A stretch of DNA of 64,000 bases, taken from assembly GCF_020034655.1 (NCBI RefSeq), contig NZ_JAIQDJ010000001.1, positions 62,001 through 126,000 of the forward strand. The letters are read 5' to 3'. Shown one piece after another: positions 25,321 through 38,743 of the stretch. This DNA comes from Thermomonas beijingensis. GTDB taxonomy: Bacteria; Pseudomonadota; Gammaproteobacteria; Xanthomonadales; Xanthomonadaceae. The notes beneath the pieces are model-generated. The model saw nothing but the letters and a program-made list of their open reading frames with translations, made no database searches and was not told the DNA's origin. Every line of letters begins with the position of its first letter. The stretch's first letter is position 1. The position numbers were made by a program, and so were the translations under genes.

Positions 25321-26322
25321 GTGTCCACTCCGCTACACGCCAGAACCCTGCGCAACCTGCGCAATACCCGCGACCTGAGGGCAGAAATGCTGTCGCTGGC
25401 TGCGGAGCTTGCTGCCGATAGCCAGGCCGAGGGGCAGGTGCGGGTGATCGATTCCGCCATCACCGAGGCGACCATCCGCAAGGAATGGGACACCTTGTTG
25501 CCGGCCATCGCGCCGAAGGTGCGAACACGCATGGCCTTGGTAGTGGACGAGACGGAGGCGACGTCCGTCAATGAGGCACGAAGCAAGGAAAGCGGCCTGG
25601 TTTCGCTGGACAAGCCAAACTACCTTTTCGAGGTGCTGCGCTTGTTGCTGGGCGCAAGCCTGGAGAACGACGGTCCACAGCGCGAGGCCGGCATCGCGGC
25701 GCATATCGAAGGCAAACAGGTCGGACTGGTCGAAACACTTGGCGCTTCGATCACGCCTGTCCGCAGCGCCCTGAGTGCACTTCGAGATGCCGGTCTGATT
25801 CGAGACCTGCGCTGGTTGGAGATCGCGCCGCAGGATCTGTCGATGGAGCAACTCAGCCGCATGGGTGCGTTGCCGCAGACGCTGCGGTTCCGATTCGAGC
25901 GTGGTGCCGGCATCAAGCCGCCCGCTGACCTTGTCAAGCGCGCGCTGCCGCTGCTGGGGCCGGATGGGCCACCGAGCTGGTGCTCGTTCGCTCTGTCAGG
26001 CACCCCTGTCGCCACGCAGGATGTGCCCGTGCTGGATCTGGCCGGCACGCCACGTCTGGATCTGGTCGCACATGTGGACCGTGATGCCAGGGCATTCGAC
26101 GCGAATGTATTGCGCCTGCTGGATGATGGCCTGGAGTTCGAACCGAACATGCTTGCGCCTGCCCCCGTCGTCGTGACCCTGGTCCGGGCTGGGACACAAT
26201 TCGTGCGCGATGCGGGCATCGGCCGCACCCGCTGCGCCTATGAATGCGACGTCTTCCTATCCTTGCTCGACATGGGTCTTCGCGAGCAGGCGATCCACTA
26301 CGCCAAGGCGGTACGGGCATGA
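25321..26322 (+). CDS. Winged-helix-like protein, possible AbiEi-type partner
   Basis: 333 residues from a GTG at 25321, with CGGAG 7 bp upstream. No close family is recognised. Residues about 100-162 read as a winged helix: FEVLRLLLGASL, then VRSALSALRDAGLI resembling a recognition helix and wing start. The remainder is alpha/beta with no membrane segment. It overlaps the nucleotidyltransferase gene by 4 bp (ATGA). A winged-helix protein directly before an NTase is the arrangement of AbiE-type toxin-antitoxin pairs, where the first protein is antitoxin and autorepressor. That role is inferred from order and from the operator-like repeats upstream. Confidence 0.6.
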   Translation: MSTPLHARTLRNLRNTRDLRAEMLSLAAELAADSQAEGQVRVIDSAITEATIRKEWDTLLPAIAPKVRTRMALVVDETEATSVNEARSKESGLVSLDKPNYLFEVLRLLLGASLENDGPQREAGIAAHIEGKQVGLVETLGASITPVRSALSALRDAGLIRDLRWLEIAPQDLSMEQLSRMGALPQTLRFRFERGAGIKPPADLVKRALPLLGPDGPPSWCSFALSGTPVATQDVPVLDLAGTPRLDLVAHVDRDARAFDANVLRLLDDGLEFEPNMLAPAPVVVTLVRAGTQFVRDAGIGRTRCAYECDVFLSLLDMGLREQAIHYAKAVRA

Positions 26323-27203
26323 ATCGGCCGCTTCCGGGCCTGGACGCCGCATCGCTCCTGCAACGCGTGGCAACCCGTGTCCCGGCCTCGTTGCGCGCTC
26401 ATGTGGTTGTCATCGGCAGTATCGCCACGGCCTGGGCCTTTCGCGATGTCTCGGGGACCCACATGGTGGCCACCAAGGACATTGATCTACTGTTGCGCCC
26501 TGCGGTGGATGCCGTGACCACGGCGGAATCCCTGGGCAAGGAATTGCTGGAAGATGGCTGGGAACCACGCTATCCCAACGGGATCGCGCCCGGGAATGCG
26601 GCAACCCCAGACAATGAGCTCCCTGCCCTGCGTCTGAGCCCACCCGATGCAGGGGACGCCTGGTTCGTGGAACTGCTGGCAGAGCCGCCGACCGGACAGG
26701 TCGCGCGCAAGCACTGGCGACGTATCCACACCGCGACGGGTGATTTCGGCCTACCCAGCTTCCGCTACATGGGCGTTGCCGTGCATGGGGCTGACGTGCT
26801 CGATTCCGGCCTGCGTGTCGCACATCCCCCCAGCATGGCGTTGGCACACCTGCTGGAACATGCCGAACCCGATCGCACGCCGATCGCAGGCTTGCCGGGC
26901 AACCCGCCGCGCTTTACCAAGGATGTGGGCCGTGCCGTGTCCCTGTGGTGGCTGGCGCGCGAGCAGTCCCCGCTAGCGGACTCGCAGTGGCTGGCAGCGT
27001 GGCAGGCCGCATTGGGCGCGCTGTTCCCGGGCCGCGAACAGGCGATGCAGGCCGCTGCCCGCGCCGGCCTGGAAAGTCTCACCGATTACCTGCGCGAAGC
27101 CCACGCCATCGCCTTGAACGGCGTGCTGGCGCCGCATGGCACCACGCTGGACGCCTACCGCCGTGCCCATGCCAGCCTGCTGGACCTGATCGATCGACTT
27201 TGA
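26319..27203 (+). CDS. Predicted nucleotidyltransferase (DNA polymerase beta/AbiEii-like fold)
   Basis: 294 residues. The NTase core is visible: [13 protein letters not shown] (GS at 33-34) followed by [10 protein letters not shown] with the metal-binding pair D54/D56, the G-S-x(n)-D-x-D pattern of minimal nucleotidyltransferases. A third acidic residue could be E118 in [10 protein letters not shown]. The C-terminal half is helical. AbiEii and MenA toxins share this fold and can nucleotidylate tRNA or use GTP. Here the gene is translationally coupled to the winged-helix protein and lies 40 bp before mod, so it may be a toxin, a regulator, or a modifier of another component. Confidence 0.7.
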   Translation: MNRPLPGLDAASLLQRVATRVPASLRAHVVVIGSIATAWAFRDVSGTHMVATKDIDLLLRPAVDAVTTAESLGKELLEDGWEPRYPNGIAPGNAATPDNELPALRLSPPDAGDAWFVELLAEPPTGQVARKHWRRIHTATGDFGLPSFRYMGVAVHGADVLDSGLRVAHPPSMALAHLLEHAEPDRTPIAGLPGNPPRFTKDVGRAVSLWWLAREQSPLADSQWLAAWQAALGALFPGREQAMQAAARAGLESLTDYLREAHAIALNGVLAPHGTTLDAYRRAHASLLDLIDRL

Positions 27204-27243
27204 CCGTGGCGCCTGCGGGCGCCCACCGATGGAAAGAACTCCG

Positions 27244-30480
<3,237 letters not shown>

Positions 30481-30481
30481 C

Positions 30482-33400
30482 ATGCCGCGCGGACGCCCCC
30501 GCGGAAGTGCCACCGCTGCCGCCGCACCGGCACGCGCCCCGCGCGCGCGCCGCGCACCTGCACCCGCGCCGGTTCCCTTCGAGCAGTCCTTGGTGATGAA
30601 CCAGTGGCTGTTCGGCCTGTTTGGGCTGGACAGTACCGACGGGTACTACCAGATCGATGCCCACCGCAAGGTGTCGCTGCTGGAGGCGTTCAAGCTGCGC
30701 TTCCAGGTCAACGAAACCAGCGAGGAAGGCCTGGACGCGGACAACATCCATCGCTTCCACCATGCCTTGGTCAATCAGATCACCGGTGAGCTTCCCGGCA
30801 TCACCAAGGACGAGCTGCTGAAGTTCGACCAGAACATCGTCCGTCACACCCTGGCCCTGAACGAGCAACGCGAAGTCCGCCGCGAGCGCCCGATCGTCTG
30901 GAAGTACTACCAGTACCTGTCCCTGCTGTTCGTCGAGATCTACCTGGACCGGTATTTCCGTGATCCGAAGGCGCTGTCGCAGGCCATCAATGCGCAGATC
31001 GTCAAGTTCAACGAAGGCAAGCCGGAGGCGCAGCAACTGCCGCCGTTGGACGAGGGCCGTGACGCGGCGCTGGGCCTGAACAAGCTGGCCCTGTGGTGCG
31101 CGACCGGCAGCGGCAAGACCCTGCTGATGCACATGAACCTGCGCCAGTACCAGCATCATCTTGCAGCGCACGGCAAGGCCGGTACGCTCAACCGCATCCT
31201 GCTGTTGACCCCGAACGAGGGGCTGAGCCACCAGCATCTGGAGGAGTTCGCCGCGGCCGGCATCGAGGCCGAGCTGTTCGACAAGAACCCCCGTGGTCTG
31301 TTTGCCGGCAAGGCGGTGGAGATCATCGACATCCACAAGCTGGCTGACGACATGGGCGACAAGACCGTCGCCACCGAGTCTTTCCTGAGCGGCAATCTGG
31401 TGCTGGTGGACGAAGGCCATCGAGGCGCGGCGGGCGGCGAGGACGGCAAGTGGCTGACCCGCCGCGACCAGCTTTGCGAGAACGGGTTTTCCTTCGAGTA
31501 TTCGGCCACCTTCAAGCAGGCGGTCAAGGGCGATGCCAGGCTGACCCGGCGCTATGCCCGCAGCATCCTGTTCGATTATTCCTACCGTTACTTCCACGGC
31601 GATGGCTACGGCAAGGAGTTCCAGATCCTCAATCTGGACCAGCACGTTGCCACGCGCCATCGGCACCGGTACCTGATCGCCTGCCTGCTGGCTGCCTATC
31701 AGCAGCGACGCCTGTACGACGACCGGCAGGTGCAGATGCAGGCGTTCAACATCGAACGCCCGCTATGGATCTTCGTCGGCGGTCGCGTCACCAAGGGTTT
31801 CAACAAGGACGAGGCCTCGGATGTCGTCGAGATCCTGTGCTTCCTGGCCGAGTTCGTGCGGGATCGCGCCGGCTCACAGCAGGCGCTGGATACGCTATGG
31901 CGGGACGGTTTGACGGGAGATGGCGGGACCAATGTCTTTGCCAATCGCTTCGGGTATCTGAGCGAGCTGTCGCCCGAGCCTGCGGCACTGTTCGACGACA
32001 TCTGCGCCCGTCTGTTCAATGCACCGGGCGGCGGTGCGCTGCATGTGGAGTACCTGAAAGGCGCCGACGGCGAACTGGCCTTGAAGCTCGGCAACAACCC
32101 CCCGTTCGGGGTGATCAATGTCGGTGATGCCAAGAAGCTGCATGGCATCTGCGAGGAAACCCCGGGCCTGGTTGCCGAAGAGCGGGATTTCGCAGGCTCG
32201 CTGTTCCGTCGGATCAACGACCGCGGCAGTGCGATCAGCCTGCTCATTGGCTCGCGCAAGTTCACCGAGGGCTGGAACAGTTGGCGGGTCAGCACCTTGG
32301 GGCTGATGAAGATCGGCAAGGGCGAAGGTGCCCAGATCATTCAGTTGTTCGGGCGCGGCGTGCGCCTCAAGGGATATGGGTTCAGTCTCAAGCGCAGCAA
32401 GGCCATGCGCCTGCCGCCGGGGGTGGAGCGCCCGCGCCATATCGACTTGCTGGAAACGCTCAACGTCTTCGGCATCCATGCCGACTACATGGCGCAGTTC
32501 AAGCAGTTCCTGGAAGACGAGGGGCTGCCGCCGGACACGGAGCGCGAGGAGATCGTCCTGCCCATCGTCCGCAACCTGGGCACCCACGCGCTCAAGATCA
32601 TCCGCCTGAAACCAGATATCGAGGGCGTGCCGACAGCATTCGGGCGCGCCTATCGCGAACTTGCGCCAGTGCCGGAACTCGCGCCGCCGTCCGGCGATCG
32701 CGACCAATGGCTGTTGCGCAATCGGGTGCAACTCAACTGGTATCCCAAGATCCAGGCCATGAAGGCCAAGACCTTGGCCGGCGGCGACGGTGATGGGCAG
32801 CTCTACCGGGGCAAGCTGTCACGCGGCATCGTGGGGCTGCTGGACATCGACCATGCCTGGTTCGAGTTGCTGCGCTTCAAGCATGAGCGTGGCTGGCACA
32901 ATTTCAATATCCCGCGGTCAGCCGTGCAGGCGTTGCTGGCGGACCAGGACTGGTATGACCTGCTGATCCCCGAGCAGGAGCTGGCTCTGGATCGCCTGGA
33001 CAAGCTGCCGGTCTGGCAGGAGATCGCCGAGAGCCTGCTCAAGAAGTATGCAGAGCGGTACTACAGCTTCCGCAAGAAAGGCTGGGAAGAACCCCATCTG
33101 GAATACGCCACGCTGAGCGCGGACGATCCAAACTTCCCGGATGCCGGTGAAGGCGTGGGAGAGGAGCAGGGTGTGTACCGCGTCTCCGTGGAGAAATCCG
33201 AGACCGCACTGATCGACCAGCTCAAACGGTTGGGAGAGCAATTGCGTGCACGCGCTGCAGTTGCCGTTTCGCGTGTCCCTGGAGGTAGCAGGGCCTTCGT
33301 CGACATCCTGATGTTCAGGGATCACCTGTACGAGCCGCTGATCAAAGTCAGTGGCGCCAGTATTTCGGTGAAACCAGTCGCTCTCAATGATGGTGAAATG

Positions 33401-33838
33401 CGTTTTGTCGCTGACCTAAAAAAGTACTGCGAGGAGCATCCGGACGAGTTCCGCGAGAAGCCTCTGTTCCTGCTGCGGAACATGAGCCGCGGTCGCGGCA
33501 TCGGTTTTTTCGAAGCCGGAAATTTCTACCCGGACTTCATCGTCTGGCGCATCGATGGCGACAAGCAGTGCATCACCTTCGTGGACCCCAAAGGCCTGCA
33601 GATGCTGCAATGGGACGGAGAGCCGAAGCTCGAGTTCTACAAGACGATCAAGGACATCCAGGCGCGCCTAGCGGACGAGAATGTGACCTTGCAGAGCTTT
33701 ATCGTCTCGGCCACCAGCCAGGCAGATCTGCGCCTGAAGTGGCCGAAGGTCAGTGATGCAGAATATGCAGCCCGTAACATCTTGTTCGGTACGGACGAGG
33801 ACTACATCGGGCAGTTGGTTGGATCAACAGTTGGCTAG
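30482..33838 (+). CDS. Type III Res-like DEAD/DEAH helicase with C-terminal nuclease
   Basis: 1118 residues. Superfamily-2 helicase: Walker A ATGSGKT at 207-213, DEGH at 310-313, motif [12 protein letters not shown] at about 622-631. A C-terminal PD-(D/E)xK-like site is visible: PDFIVW at 1017-1022, then FVDPKG with D1035 and K1037, as in type III restriction subunits. The first 30 residues are Pro/Ala/Arg-rich and open MPRGRPRGS, an AT-hook core (RGRP). Start 1 bp after mod; last gene of the cassette. It should translocate on or cleave DNA that Mod fails to protect. Confidence 0.92.
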   Translation: MPRGRPRGSATAAAAPARAPRARRAPAPAPVPFEQSLVMNQWLFGLFGLDSTDGYYQIDAHRKVSLLEAFKLRFQVNETSEEGLDADNIHRFHHALVNQITGELPGITKDELLKFDQNIVRHTLALNEQREVRRERPIVWKYYQYLSLLFVEIYLDRYFRDPKALSQAINAQIVKFNEGKPEAQQLPPLDEGRDAALGLNKLALWCATGSGKTLLMHMNLRQYQHHLAAHGKAGTLNRILLLTPNEGLSHQHLEEFAAAGIEAELFDKNPRGLFAGKAVEIIDIHKLADDMGDKTVATESFLSGNLVLVDEGHRGAAGGEDGKWLTRRDQLCENGFSFEYSATFKQAVKGDARLTRRYARSILFDYSYRYFHGDGYGKEFQILNLDQHVATRHRHRYLIACLLAAYQQRRLYDDRQVQMQAFNIERPLWIFVGGRVTKGFNKDEASDVVEILCFLAEFVRDRAGSQQALDTLWRDGLTGDGGTNVFANRFGYLSELSPEPAALFDDICARLFNAPGGGALHVEYLKGADGELALKLGNNPPFGVINVGDAKKLHGICEETPGLVAEERDFAGSLFRRINDRGSAISLLIGSRKFTEGWNSWRVSTLGLMKIGKGEGAQIIQLFGRGVRLKGYGFSLKRSKAMRLPPGVERPRHIDLLETLNVFGIHADYMAQFKQFLEDEGLPPDTEREEIVLPIVRNLGTHALKIIRLKPDIEGVPTAFGRAYRELAPVPELAPPSGDRDQWLLRNRVQLNWYPKIQAMKAKTLAGGDGDGQLYRGKLSRGIVGLLDIDHAWFELLRFKHERGWHNFNIPRSAVQALLADQDWYDLLIPEQELALDRLDKLPVWQEIAESLLKKYAERYYSFRKKGWEEPHLEYATLSADDPNFPDAGEGVGEEQGVYRVSVEKSETALIDQLKRLGEQLRARAAVAVSRVPGGSRAFVDILMFRDHLYEPLIKVSGASISVKPVALNDGEMRFVADLKKYCEEHPDEFREKPLFLLRNMSRGRGIGFFEAGNFYPDFIVWRIDGDKQCITFVDPKGLQMLQWDGEPKLEFYKTIKDIQARLADENVTLQSFIVSATSQADLRLKWPKVSDAEYAARNILFGTDEDYIGQLVGSTVG

Positions 33839-33914
33839 CTCCTGCTATGTGCCAATGCAACCGTGTAACAATGTGCCACCGCACGGTGGTCAAGGTTCGT
33901 TGCGCTGACAGTAG

Positions 33915-33927
33915 GTTTGACGGTAAC
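33915..33927 (+). promoter_or_regulatory. Right-end integrase arm-type repeat
   Basis: GTTTGACGGTAAC is identical to 17653-17665 at the left end of the island and in the same orientation. The rest of 33839-34062 holds a short inverted repeat (CCACCG with CGGTGG, around 33876-33892) and no gene. Confidence 0.65.
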
Positions 33928-33987
33928 TCGAAGTTCTAATTCGCAAAAATCCTTTTGAAACAGGATGTTGCAGTTAGTATTACGGGG

Positions 33988-34001
33988 CACCCATACCACC
34001 A
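33988..34001. other. attR: degraded copy of the tRNA-Met 3' end
   Basis: CACCCATACCACCA equals the tRNA 3' end CACCCATAGCCACCA minus one G. An ordinary intrinsic terminator follows 15 bp later, where the pre-integration tRNA terminator would be expected. Confidence 0.6.
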
Positions 34002-34016
34002 ACGCATGAACCCTCA

Positions 34017-34041
34017 GCCCCGCACCTGCGGGGTTTTGTTT
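34017..34041 (+). terminator. Intrinsic terminator, probably the original tRNA-Met terminator
   Basis: GCCCCGC, loop ACCT and GCGGGG(T) are followed by TTTTGTTT. With the island removed this hairpin would sit about 15 bp beyond tRNA-Met. Confidence 0.75.
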
Positions 34042-34062
34042 GCCTGCAGGACGAACGGCCCG

Positions 34063-34419
34063 ATGGATATCTTCAAGCGTTTTACCGTTGAAGCCGCGCA
34101 CCGGCTGCCAAATGTGCCGGACGGACACAAATGCGCGCGCCTGCATGGGCATTCATTTTCGATCGAGCTGCAGGTCAGCGGCGAGCCGGATCCAGAGCTG
34201 GGGTGGGTGATGGATTTTGCCGATCTCAAGGCGGCGTTCAAGCCGATCTACGAGCAGCTGGATCATCATTATCTGAATGAGATCGATGGGTTGGAAAACC
34301 CCACCAGCGAGCAGCTGGCGATCTGGATCTGGCAGCGCTTGAAGCCGCAGGTGCCGCTGCTATCGGAAGTGGTGGTGCACGAAACCTGCACCTCGGGGTG
34401 CCGCTACCGCGGGCGGTGA
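34063..34419 (+). CDS. queD: 6-carboxytetrahydropterin synthase
   Basis: Converts 7,8-dihydroneopterin triphosphate to 6-carboxytetrahydropterin in queuosine synthesis. 118 residues, as usual. Zinc-binding histidines lie in VEAAHRLP and RLHGHSFSI; the catalytic Cys is in KCARLHGH, with the partner region LDHHYLNE and the terminal [11 protein letters not shown]. Start at ATG 34063 ([15 protein letters not shown]). In the island-free chromosome it would directly follow tRNA-Met. Confidence 0.93.
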   Translation: MDIFKRFTVEAAHRLPNVPDGHKCARLHGHSFSIELQVSGEPDPELGWVMDFADLKAAFKPIYEQLDHHYLNEIDGLENPTSEQLAIWIWQRLKPQVPLLSEVVVHETCTSGCRYRGR

Positions 34420-34465
34420 TTGTGCAACCGCATGGCGCGCGCACCTGCCAGTGCGCGATGCCTGT

Positions 34466-36733
34466 TCAGTTGCTGAACAAGAGCGCGCGCAGGGCCACCC
34501 GGACTTGCGCAAATTCACTGACGATGCGTGCTACCGCCGGCCCCGGTTGGGTCATGGTGCCGTCGCGTGCGGCGTGTTCCAGATCGCGTGCGGCATCCGA
34601 TAGGGTCATCGCGCCAACATTGGCACTGGACGATTTCAACGTATGCGCGGTGACCCGCAGTGCGATGGGGTCGATGTTCACCGCCGCCCGCTCCAACTGC
34701 GCGATCAGGCGCGGTGCGTCTTCCAGATACACGGCGATGATCTTGTCGACCTCGCTACCCAGTACTTCACGCAACTCGCCGAGTACCCGTTGATCCAGCA
34801 CGGAGGGCGCACGTTGGGTGAGTTGTGCTGCCGAGGGCGTGGCTGCGGGGACCGGCATTGCACTGCTTTTCCAGCGCGTGATGCATTGTTCCAGCTCGAC
34901 CTTGGTGACGGGCTTGGCTAGGTAGTCATCCATCCCGGCATCCAAGCATTTCTGACGATCGCCGGCCATCGCATTGGCGGTCATCGCCACAATCGGCAGG
35001 CGCCGCGTGGCTTTGCGTTCCTGCTCGAGTTCGCGCCAGCGCCGGGTGGCACTGTAGCCATCGAGTACCGGCATCTGGCAATCCATCAGTACCAAATCGA
35101 ACTGGGCTTGATCCAGCTTTTCCAGCGCCACCTGGCCATTGCCGGCGGTTTCACATTCGGCACCCAAGACCTGCAGCAAGCGCTGCGCCACCATCAAGTT
35201 GACTGGATTGTCTTCCACCAACAGGATGCGCGGCTTGCCGGGGATCTCGTCCTTCGGTTTTTGTGCAGCCGGCGCCGGGTGTGGGTCTTGTTGCCCCCAC
35301 GCCACCCCGGACGCAGACAGCACCGCACGCAAATCCGCATCTTCGGCATTGCGGGGAATCAGGGTGGCGTTCACAGGCAGGTCCAATGAGGTGGCTTCGT
35401 CGCCGCGCAGATACACCAAACGCACTTCGCCATATTGTTGCTTGCGTTCCATGTTGCGCGCCAGTGATACCGCTGTGCTGCGAATACTCATCAGATCCGC
35501 CAGCACCACCGAGAACGTCCATGGCTCGCCTTGGGTGTGGGCTTGGCGTAGCCGCTCCAGTGCATCCTGAGTATTTTCCACAGCGGTGACACGCAACCCC
35601 CAGTTGGGCAGCAGCATGGTCAGGCGCATGCGCAGACGTGTATCGGTGGTGATCAGCAGGACGCGGCCACCGTGCAAATCGCCCTGTTGCGCAGGCATGT
35701 CGCCTTGCACCTTGAGCAACGGAATTTCGAACCAGAATGTGGAGCCTTGACCGGGTTGCGACTGCACCCCGATCTTGCCACCCATCAGCGACACGATGCG
35801 CTGTGAAATCACCAGTCCAAGACCGGTGCCGCCATACAGCCGGGTGGTTGAGGCGTCGGCTTGGCTGAAGGCTTGAAACAGTTTGTCCTGGGTCGTGGCA
35901 TCTATGCCAATGCCGGTGTCTTGCACTTCGAAGCGCAACATGTGCTGAGCGGCTGTTTCACCCAGGCGTTTGATGTTGACAGTGACATTGCCGCGCTCGG
36001 TGAATTTGATCGCATTACTCACCAGATTGCTCAGGATCTGGCGCAACCGCACCGGGTCGCCTCTTACCGGCAAGCGCACCGCCGAGTCGATATTCAGCCG
36101 CAGATGCAAGCCCTTGGCATCGGCCGAGCGCTCCATCAAGGTCATCACGCTACCCAGCAATTCGCGCAGGTTGAAGCCGGTGGTTTCCAGCTCGAGCCGA
36201 TCAGCCTCCAGCTTCGAATAATCCAGGATGTCATCGACGATGCGCAGCAGCTGCTGTGCCGAGGCGGTGGCGGTCTTGAGAATTTCCTGTTGGTCAAGGC
36301 TGAGCTTGGAGGTGGACAGCAAATCCAGCATCGGGATGATGCCATTGAGTGGTGTGCGGATTTCATGGCTCATGGTGGCCAGAAACTCGCCCTTGGCCAT
36401 GACTGCCGACTCCGCCGCTTGCTTGGCCTTGGTGAGTTCGATCTCCAGCGCGGTGTGGCGATCGAGCTCCTGTTGCAGCATGTGGATTTCGGCTTCTTTC
36501 TCGCGCGTGCGTTCGGCCTGATTGGACATCGCCTGCTCGCGGGAGCGGGTTGCCCATGCGTGTGCGGTGGTGGCAAACAGCGCCAGTAGCGCCAGCACCA
36601 AAGCAATCACCTGCCATGGGCCCTGCACACCCAGTTGATTGATCACCAAAGCAAGCGATGCGCCAGCGGCGGCCCCTAACGCCAGCCAGCGTGCACTCAA
36701 CAGATTAAGTCCATCGGGTTTTACGGAATTCAC
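34466..36733 (-). CDS. Hybrid sensor histidine kinase with receiver and Hpt domains
   Basis: 755 residues: two N-terminal membrane helices (about 13-33 and 40-60) with almost no periplasmic loop, a coiled-coil linker, HisKA with MSHEIRTPLNG (H123), HATPase (DTGIGI, GGTGLGL), a degenerate receiver, a true receiver (ILLVEDN, phospho-acceptor D551 in LMDCQMP) and a C-terminal Hpt domain (AHTLKSSS, H697). A complete internal phosphorelay, resembling RpfC or BarA in layout but without a sizeable sensor domain. Its start overlaps the stop of the upstream gene by 4 bp, so that product, which has an N-terminal receiver, is the likely partner. Confidence 0.92.
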   Translation of the reverse strand: MNSVKPDGLNLLSARWLALGAAAGASLALVINQLGVQGPWQVIALVLALLALFATTAHAWATRSREQAMSNQAERTREKEAEIHMLQQELDRHTALEIELTKAKQAAESAVMAKGEFLATMSHEIRTPLNGIIPMLDLLSTSKLSLDQQEILKTATASAQQLLRIVDDILDYSKLEADRLELETTGFNLRELLGSVMTLMERSADAKGLHLRLNIDSAVRLPVRGDPVRLRQILSNLVSNAIKFTERGNVTVNIKRLGETAAQHMLRFEVQDTGIGIDATTQDKLFQAFSQADASTTRLYGGTGLGLVISQRIVSLMGGKIGVQSQPGQGSTFWFEIPLLKVQGDMPAQQGDLHGGRVLLITTDTRLRMRLTMLLPNWGLRVTAVENTQDALERLRQAHTQGEPWTFSVVLADLMSIRSTAVSLARNMERKQQYGEVRLVYLRGDEATSLDLPVNATLIPRNAEDADLRAVLSASGVAWGQQDPHPAPAAQKPKDEIPGKPRILLVEDNPVNLMVAQRLLQVLGAECETAGNGQVALEKLDQAQFDLVLMDCQMPVLDGYSATRRWRELEQERKATRRLPIVAMTANAMAGDRQKCLDAGMDDYLAKPVTKVELEQCITRWKSSAMPVPAATPSAAQLTQRAPSVLDQRVLGELREVLGSEVDKIIAVYLEDAPRLIAQLERAAVNIDPIALRVTAHTLKSSSANVGAMTLSDAARDLEHAARDGTMTQPGPAVARIVSEFAQVRVALRALLFSN

Positions 36734-38430
36734 AAGGCCGCACTCTGGAAGTCGAAATCAAGGGCTTGCTCTGGGCGTTGTACCAGATTGCCCTGAATGA
36801 AGTCGATGCCAGCCACCCAAAGCGCTGCTGCCGCCTGCGGATCTTCCACCGCCTGTCCAATCACTTGCAGGCCCAGCCGATGCGCCCGTTCGATGGCGGT
36901 GCGCATTTCATCCTGTAGTGCCGGTGGCAACGGTTGCCGGGCAAACTCGGACGATAGGCGCAAATAGCCCAGCGGCAGCATTTGTAGCAGCTGGTTGCCA
37001 TCTTCGGTGCTGCGGAACTGGCTGAGGCAGAATTGCACACCCACCGGGACCAGTTGCTCGCAAAATTGTTGTAACAGCACGGTATGTACGACCGCGTCTT
37101 CTTGACGGATATCAATGACCAGTGAGGGGCCATCCACCCCGGCACGCTCGAGTGCTTGCTGCAACCAGCCGGCAAAGCCATCCTGGCCCAGCGTGCGCGG
37201 TGTTTGCGAGACAAACAAACGGACTGGCCGGCTTTCTGCGCGACGTTGTTGCAACAAGGCCAGTGCCCGCTCCATCACCCAGCGATCCAGTTGTGCCAGC
37301 AATCCTGCCGCTTGTGCTGCCGCCAAAAAATCCCCCGCCTTGCGCACGCTGCCATCGGCACCGTGCATGCGCACCAGCACCTGGAATTGTGCCTCGTCGC
37401 CACCGGCCACCGCGACCACTGGCTGAAATGCCAAATACAAGCCTTCACCGTTAGGGGCGAGCGCGGCACGCAGCTCGTCGATCAGGTTGTCGGAGGCGGT
37501 CAATTCTGGCGGCACGAAACCGGCAACACCGGCGGGCAGGGCATGGGCTTCGCGGGTGGCATCCTCGGTTGCGGCCAGCACGGCACCGGTATCGGCAAAC
37601 GCATGCTCGAAACTGGCATACCCGATTGTGCAGCGCAGCCGCATCGGTTCGCCATCCACCAGGAAGTCGTGATACCCGATGCCATCACGCAGGCGGCGTG
37701 CGAAACCTTCCAGTGCGCCGTGTCCCAAATCGCGCACCACCACTAAAAATGCATTGTCACTGAGGCGAGCGGCAATCGCATGGTGTTCGAGCAAACTGCC
37801 CAAATGGGTGCCGGCGGCGTTGAACAAGCCATCCAGTGCGGCATAGCCGTAGCGGTTGCGCAGGGCGCTGGGGTTGCCCAGCTCCAGCAGTAGCGCACCT
37901 CCCCCCGTGCTGCGATGGCCAAGTTGGGTGGCCAGTACCTGCATCAGCGCATGTCGGGTGTGGAGGCCCGTCACCGGGTGGCGATCGGGCATGCTGTGCG
38001 TTTGCAGGCTTTCGTTGAGCGCGCGTGCACGGCGGATGCGGTTTTGCACCGCCGCAATCAAGTGGCGCGGCCGCACCGGCTTGAGAATGAAATCATCGCC
38101 CCCCTTGTCGAGCACTTCCAGCTCGCGTTCGGGATCTTGATCGCCGGTCAGGAACACAACCGGGGTGTGCGAAAACTGCGTGTGCTCGCGAATTTGCGTG
38201 GTCAGCGTGGTGCCACTGGTGCCGGGCATATGCAAATCCATCAGCACCAGATCGGGGACGAAGCGCTCCAGTGCTTCCATCATGCGCTCGGGAATGGCAA
38301 CCACCTCCGCCTGCATCCCGGCACCGCGCAAAATGGCTTCGGCAAACATCGCTTGGCTGCGGTCATCCTCGACAATCAGGACGCGATAAGGGTTGCTGTC
38401 CGCCACGGCGGCAGGAAGTACGCTGCTCAT
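36730..38430 (-). CDS. Response regulator with degenerate GGDEF and EAL domains
   Basis: 566 residues: receiver (phospho-acceptor D65 in LMDLHMPG, Lys in ILKPVR), GGDEF-type domain (about 150-310) and EAL-type domain (about 325-560). GGDEF is replaced by LSDNAFLVV, and the EAL catalytic Glu is replaced by Gln in FQVLVRM. The DDFGTG loop reads LSQFRST. Neither c-di-GMP synthesis nor hydrolysis is expected, so this is probably a phosphorylation-controlled scaffold or c-di-GMP sensor in the manner of FimX. First gene of the two-gene operon with the hybrid kinase. Confidence 0.88.
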   Translation of the reverse strand: MSSVLPAAVADSNPYRVLIVEDDRSQAMFAEAILRGAGMQAEVVAIPERMMEALERFVPDLVLMDLHMPGTSGTTLTTQIREHTQFSHTPVVFLTGDQDPERELEVLDKGGDDFILKPVRPRHLIAAVQNRIRRARALNESLQTHSMPDRHPVTGLHTRHALMQVLATQLGHRSTGGGALLLELGNPSALRNRYGYAALDGLFNAAGTHLGSLLEHHAIAARLSDNAFLVVVRDLGHGALEGFARRLRDGIGYHDFLVDGEPMRLRCTIGYASFEHAFADTGAVLAATEDATREAHALPAGVAGFVPPELTASDNLIDELRAALAPNGEGLYLAFQPVVAVAGGDEAQFQVLVRMHGADGSVRKAGDFLAAAQAAGLLAQLDRWVMERALALLQQRRAESRPVRLFVSQTPRTLGQDGFAGWLQQALERAGVDGPSLVIDIRQEDAVVHTVLLQQFCEQLVPVGVQFCLSQFRSTEDGNQLLQMLPLGYLRLSSEFARQPLPPALQDEMRTAIERAHRLGLQVIGQAVEDPQAAAALWVAGIDFIQGNLVQRPEQALDFDFQSAAL

Positions 38431-38743
38431 AGTCCAATCTCCCCCTGGTTCGCCACGGTTGCGTATTCAGGTCTTGCAGTTGCAATCGCAGGTGCAAGCA
38501 CCAACTTTGCGGCATTGGCGATAGCAGTCCAAGTGTGTCCGGGTGTGTCCATGCAGTGATTTTGACGCAAAAAGCCGTGCGAGTCGGCCTTTGTCAGCAA
38601 TAAATCGGCCATCAAGATGGCAATGTCGACATCGCGTACCAGTAGCTGTGCCGTGCGCCGGTTGCAAATTCGCTTCCCTGTGCACTTGGCAGCTGGCGAG
38701 ACCGTGCTTGACGGCGGGATTGCAACAGTGCGATATCGGCGTC
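38431..38743. other. Divergent intergenic region, 313 bp
   Basis: Lies between the response-regulator start and the DUF6776-like start, so it should hold promoters for both. I see no clear -35/-10 pair, operator or RNA structure. An in-frame upward extension of the plus-strand gene exists but has no good ribosome site and an unlikely composition. Confidence 0.5.

Noticed and set aside
36730-38430. Active diguanylate cyclase or phosphodiesterase
   Set aside because: GGDEF and EAL catalytic residues are both replaced.
38543-38743. 67-codon N-terminal extension of the DUF6776-like gene
   Set aside because: Cys/Arg/Pro-rich and without a ribosome site; it would place odd sequence before a normal short cytoplasmic tail.
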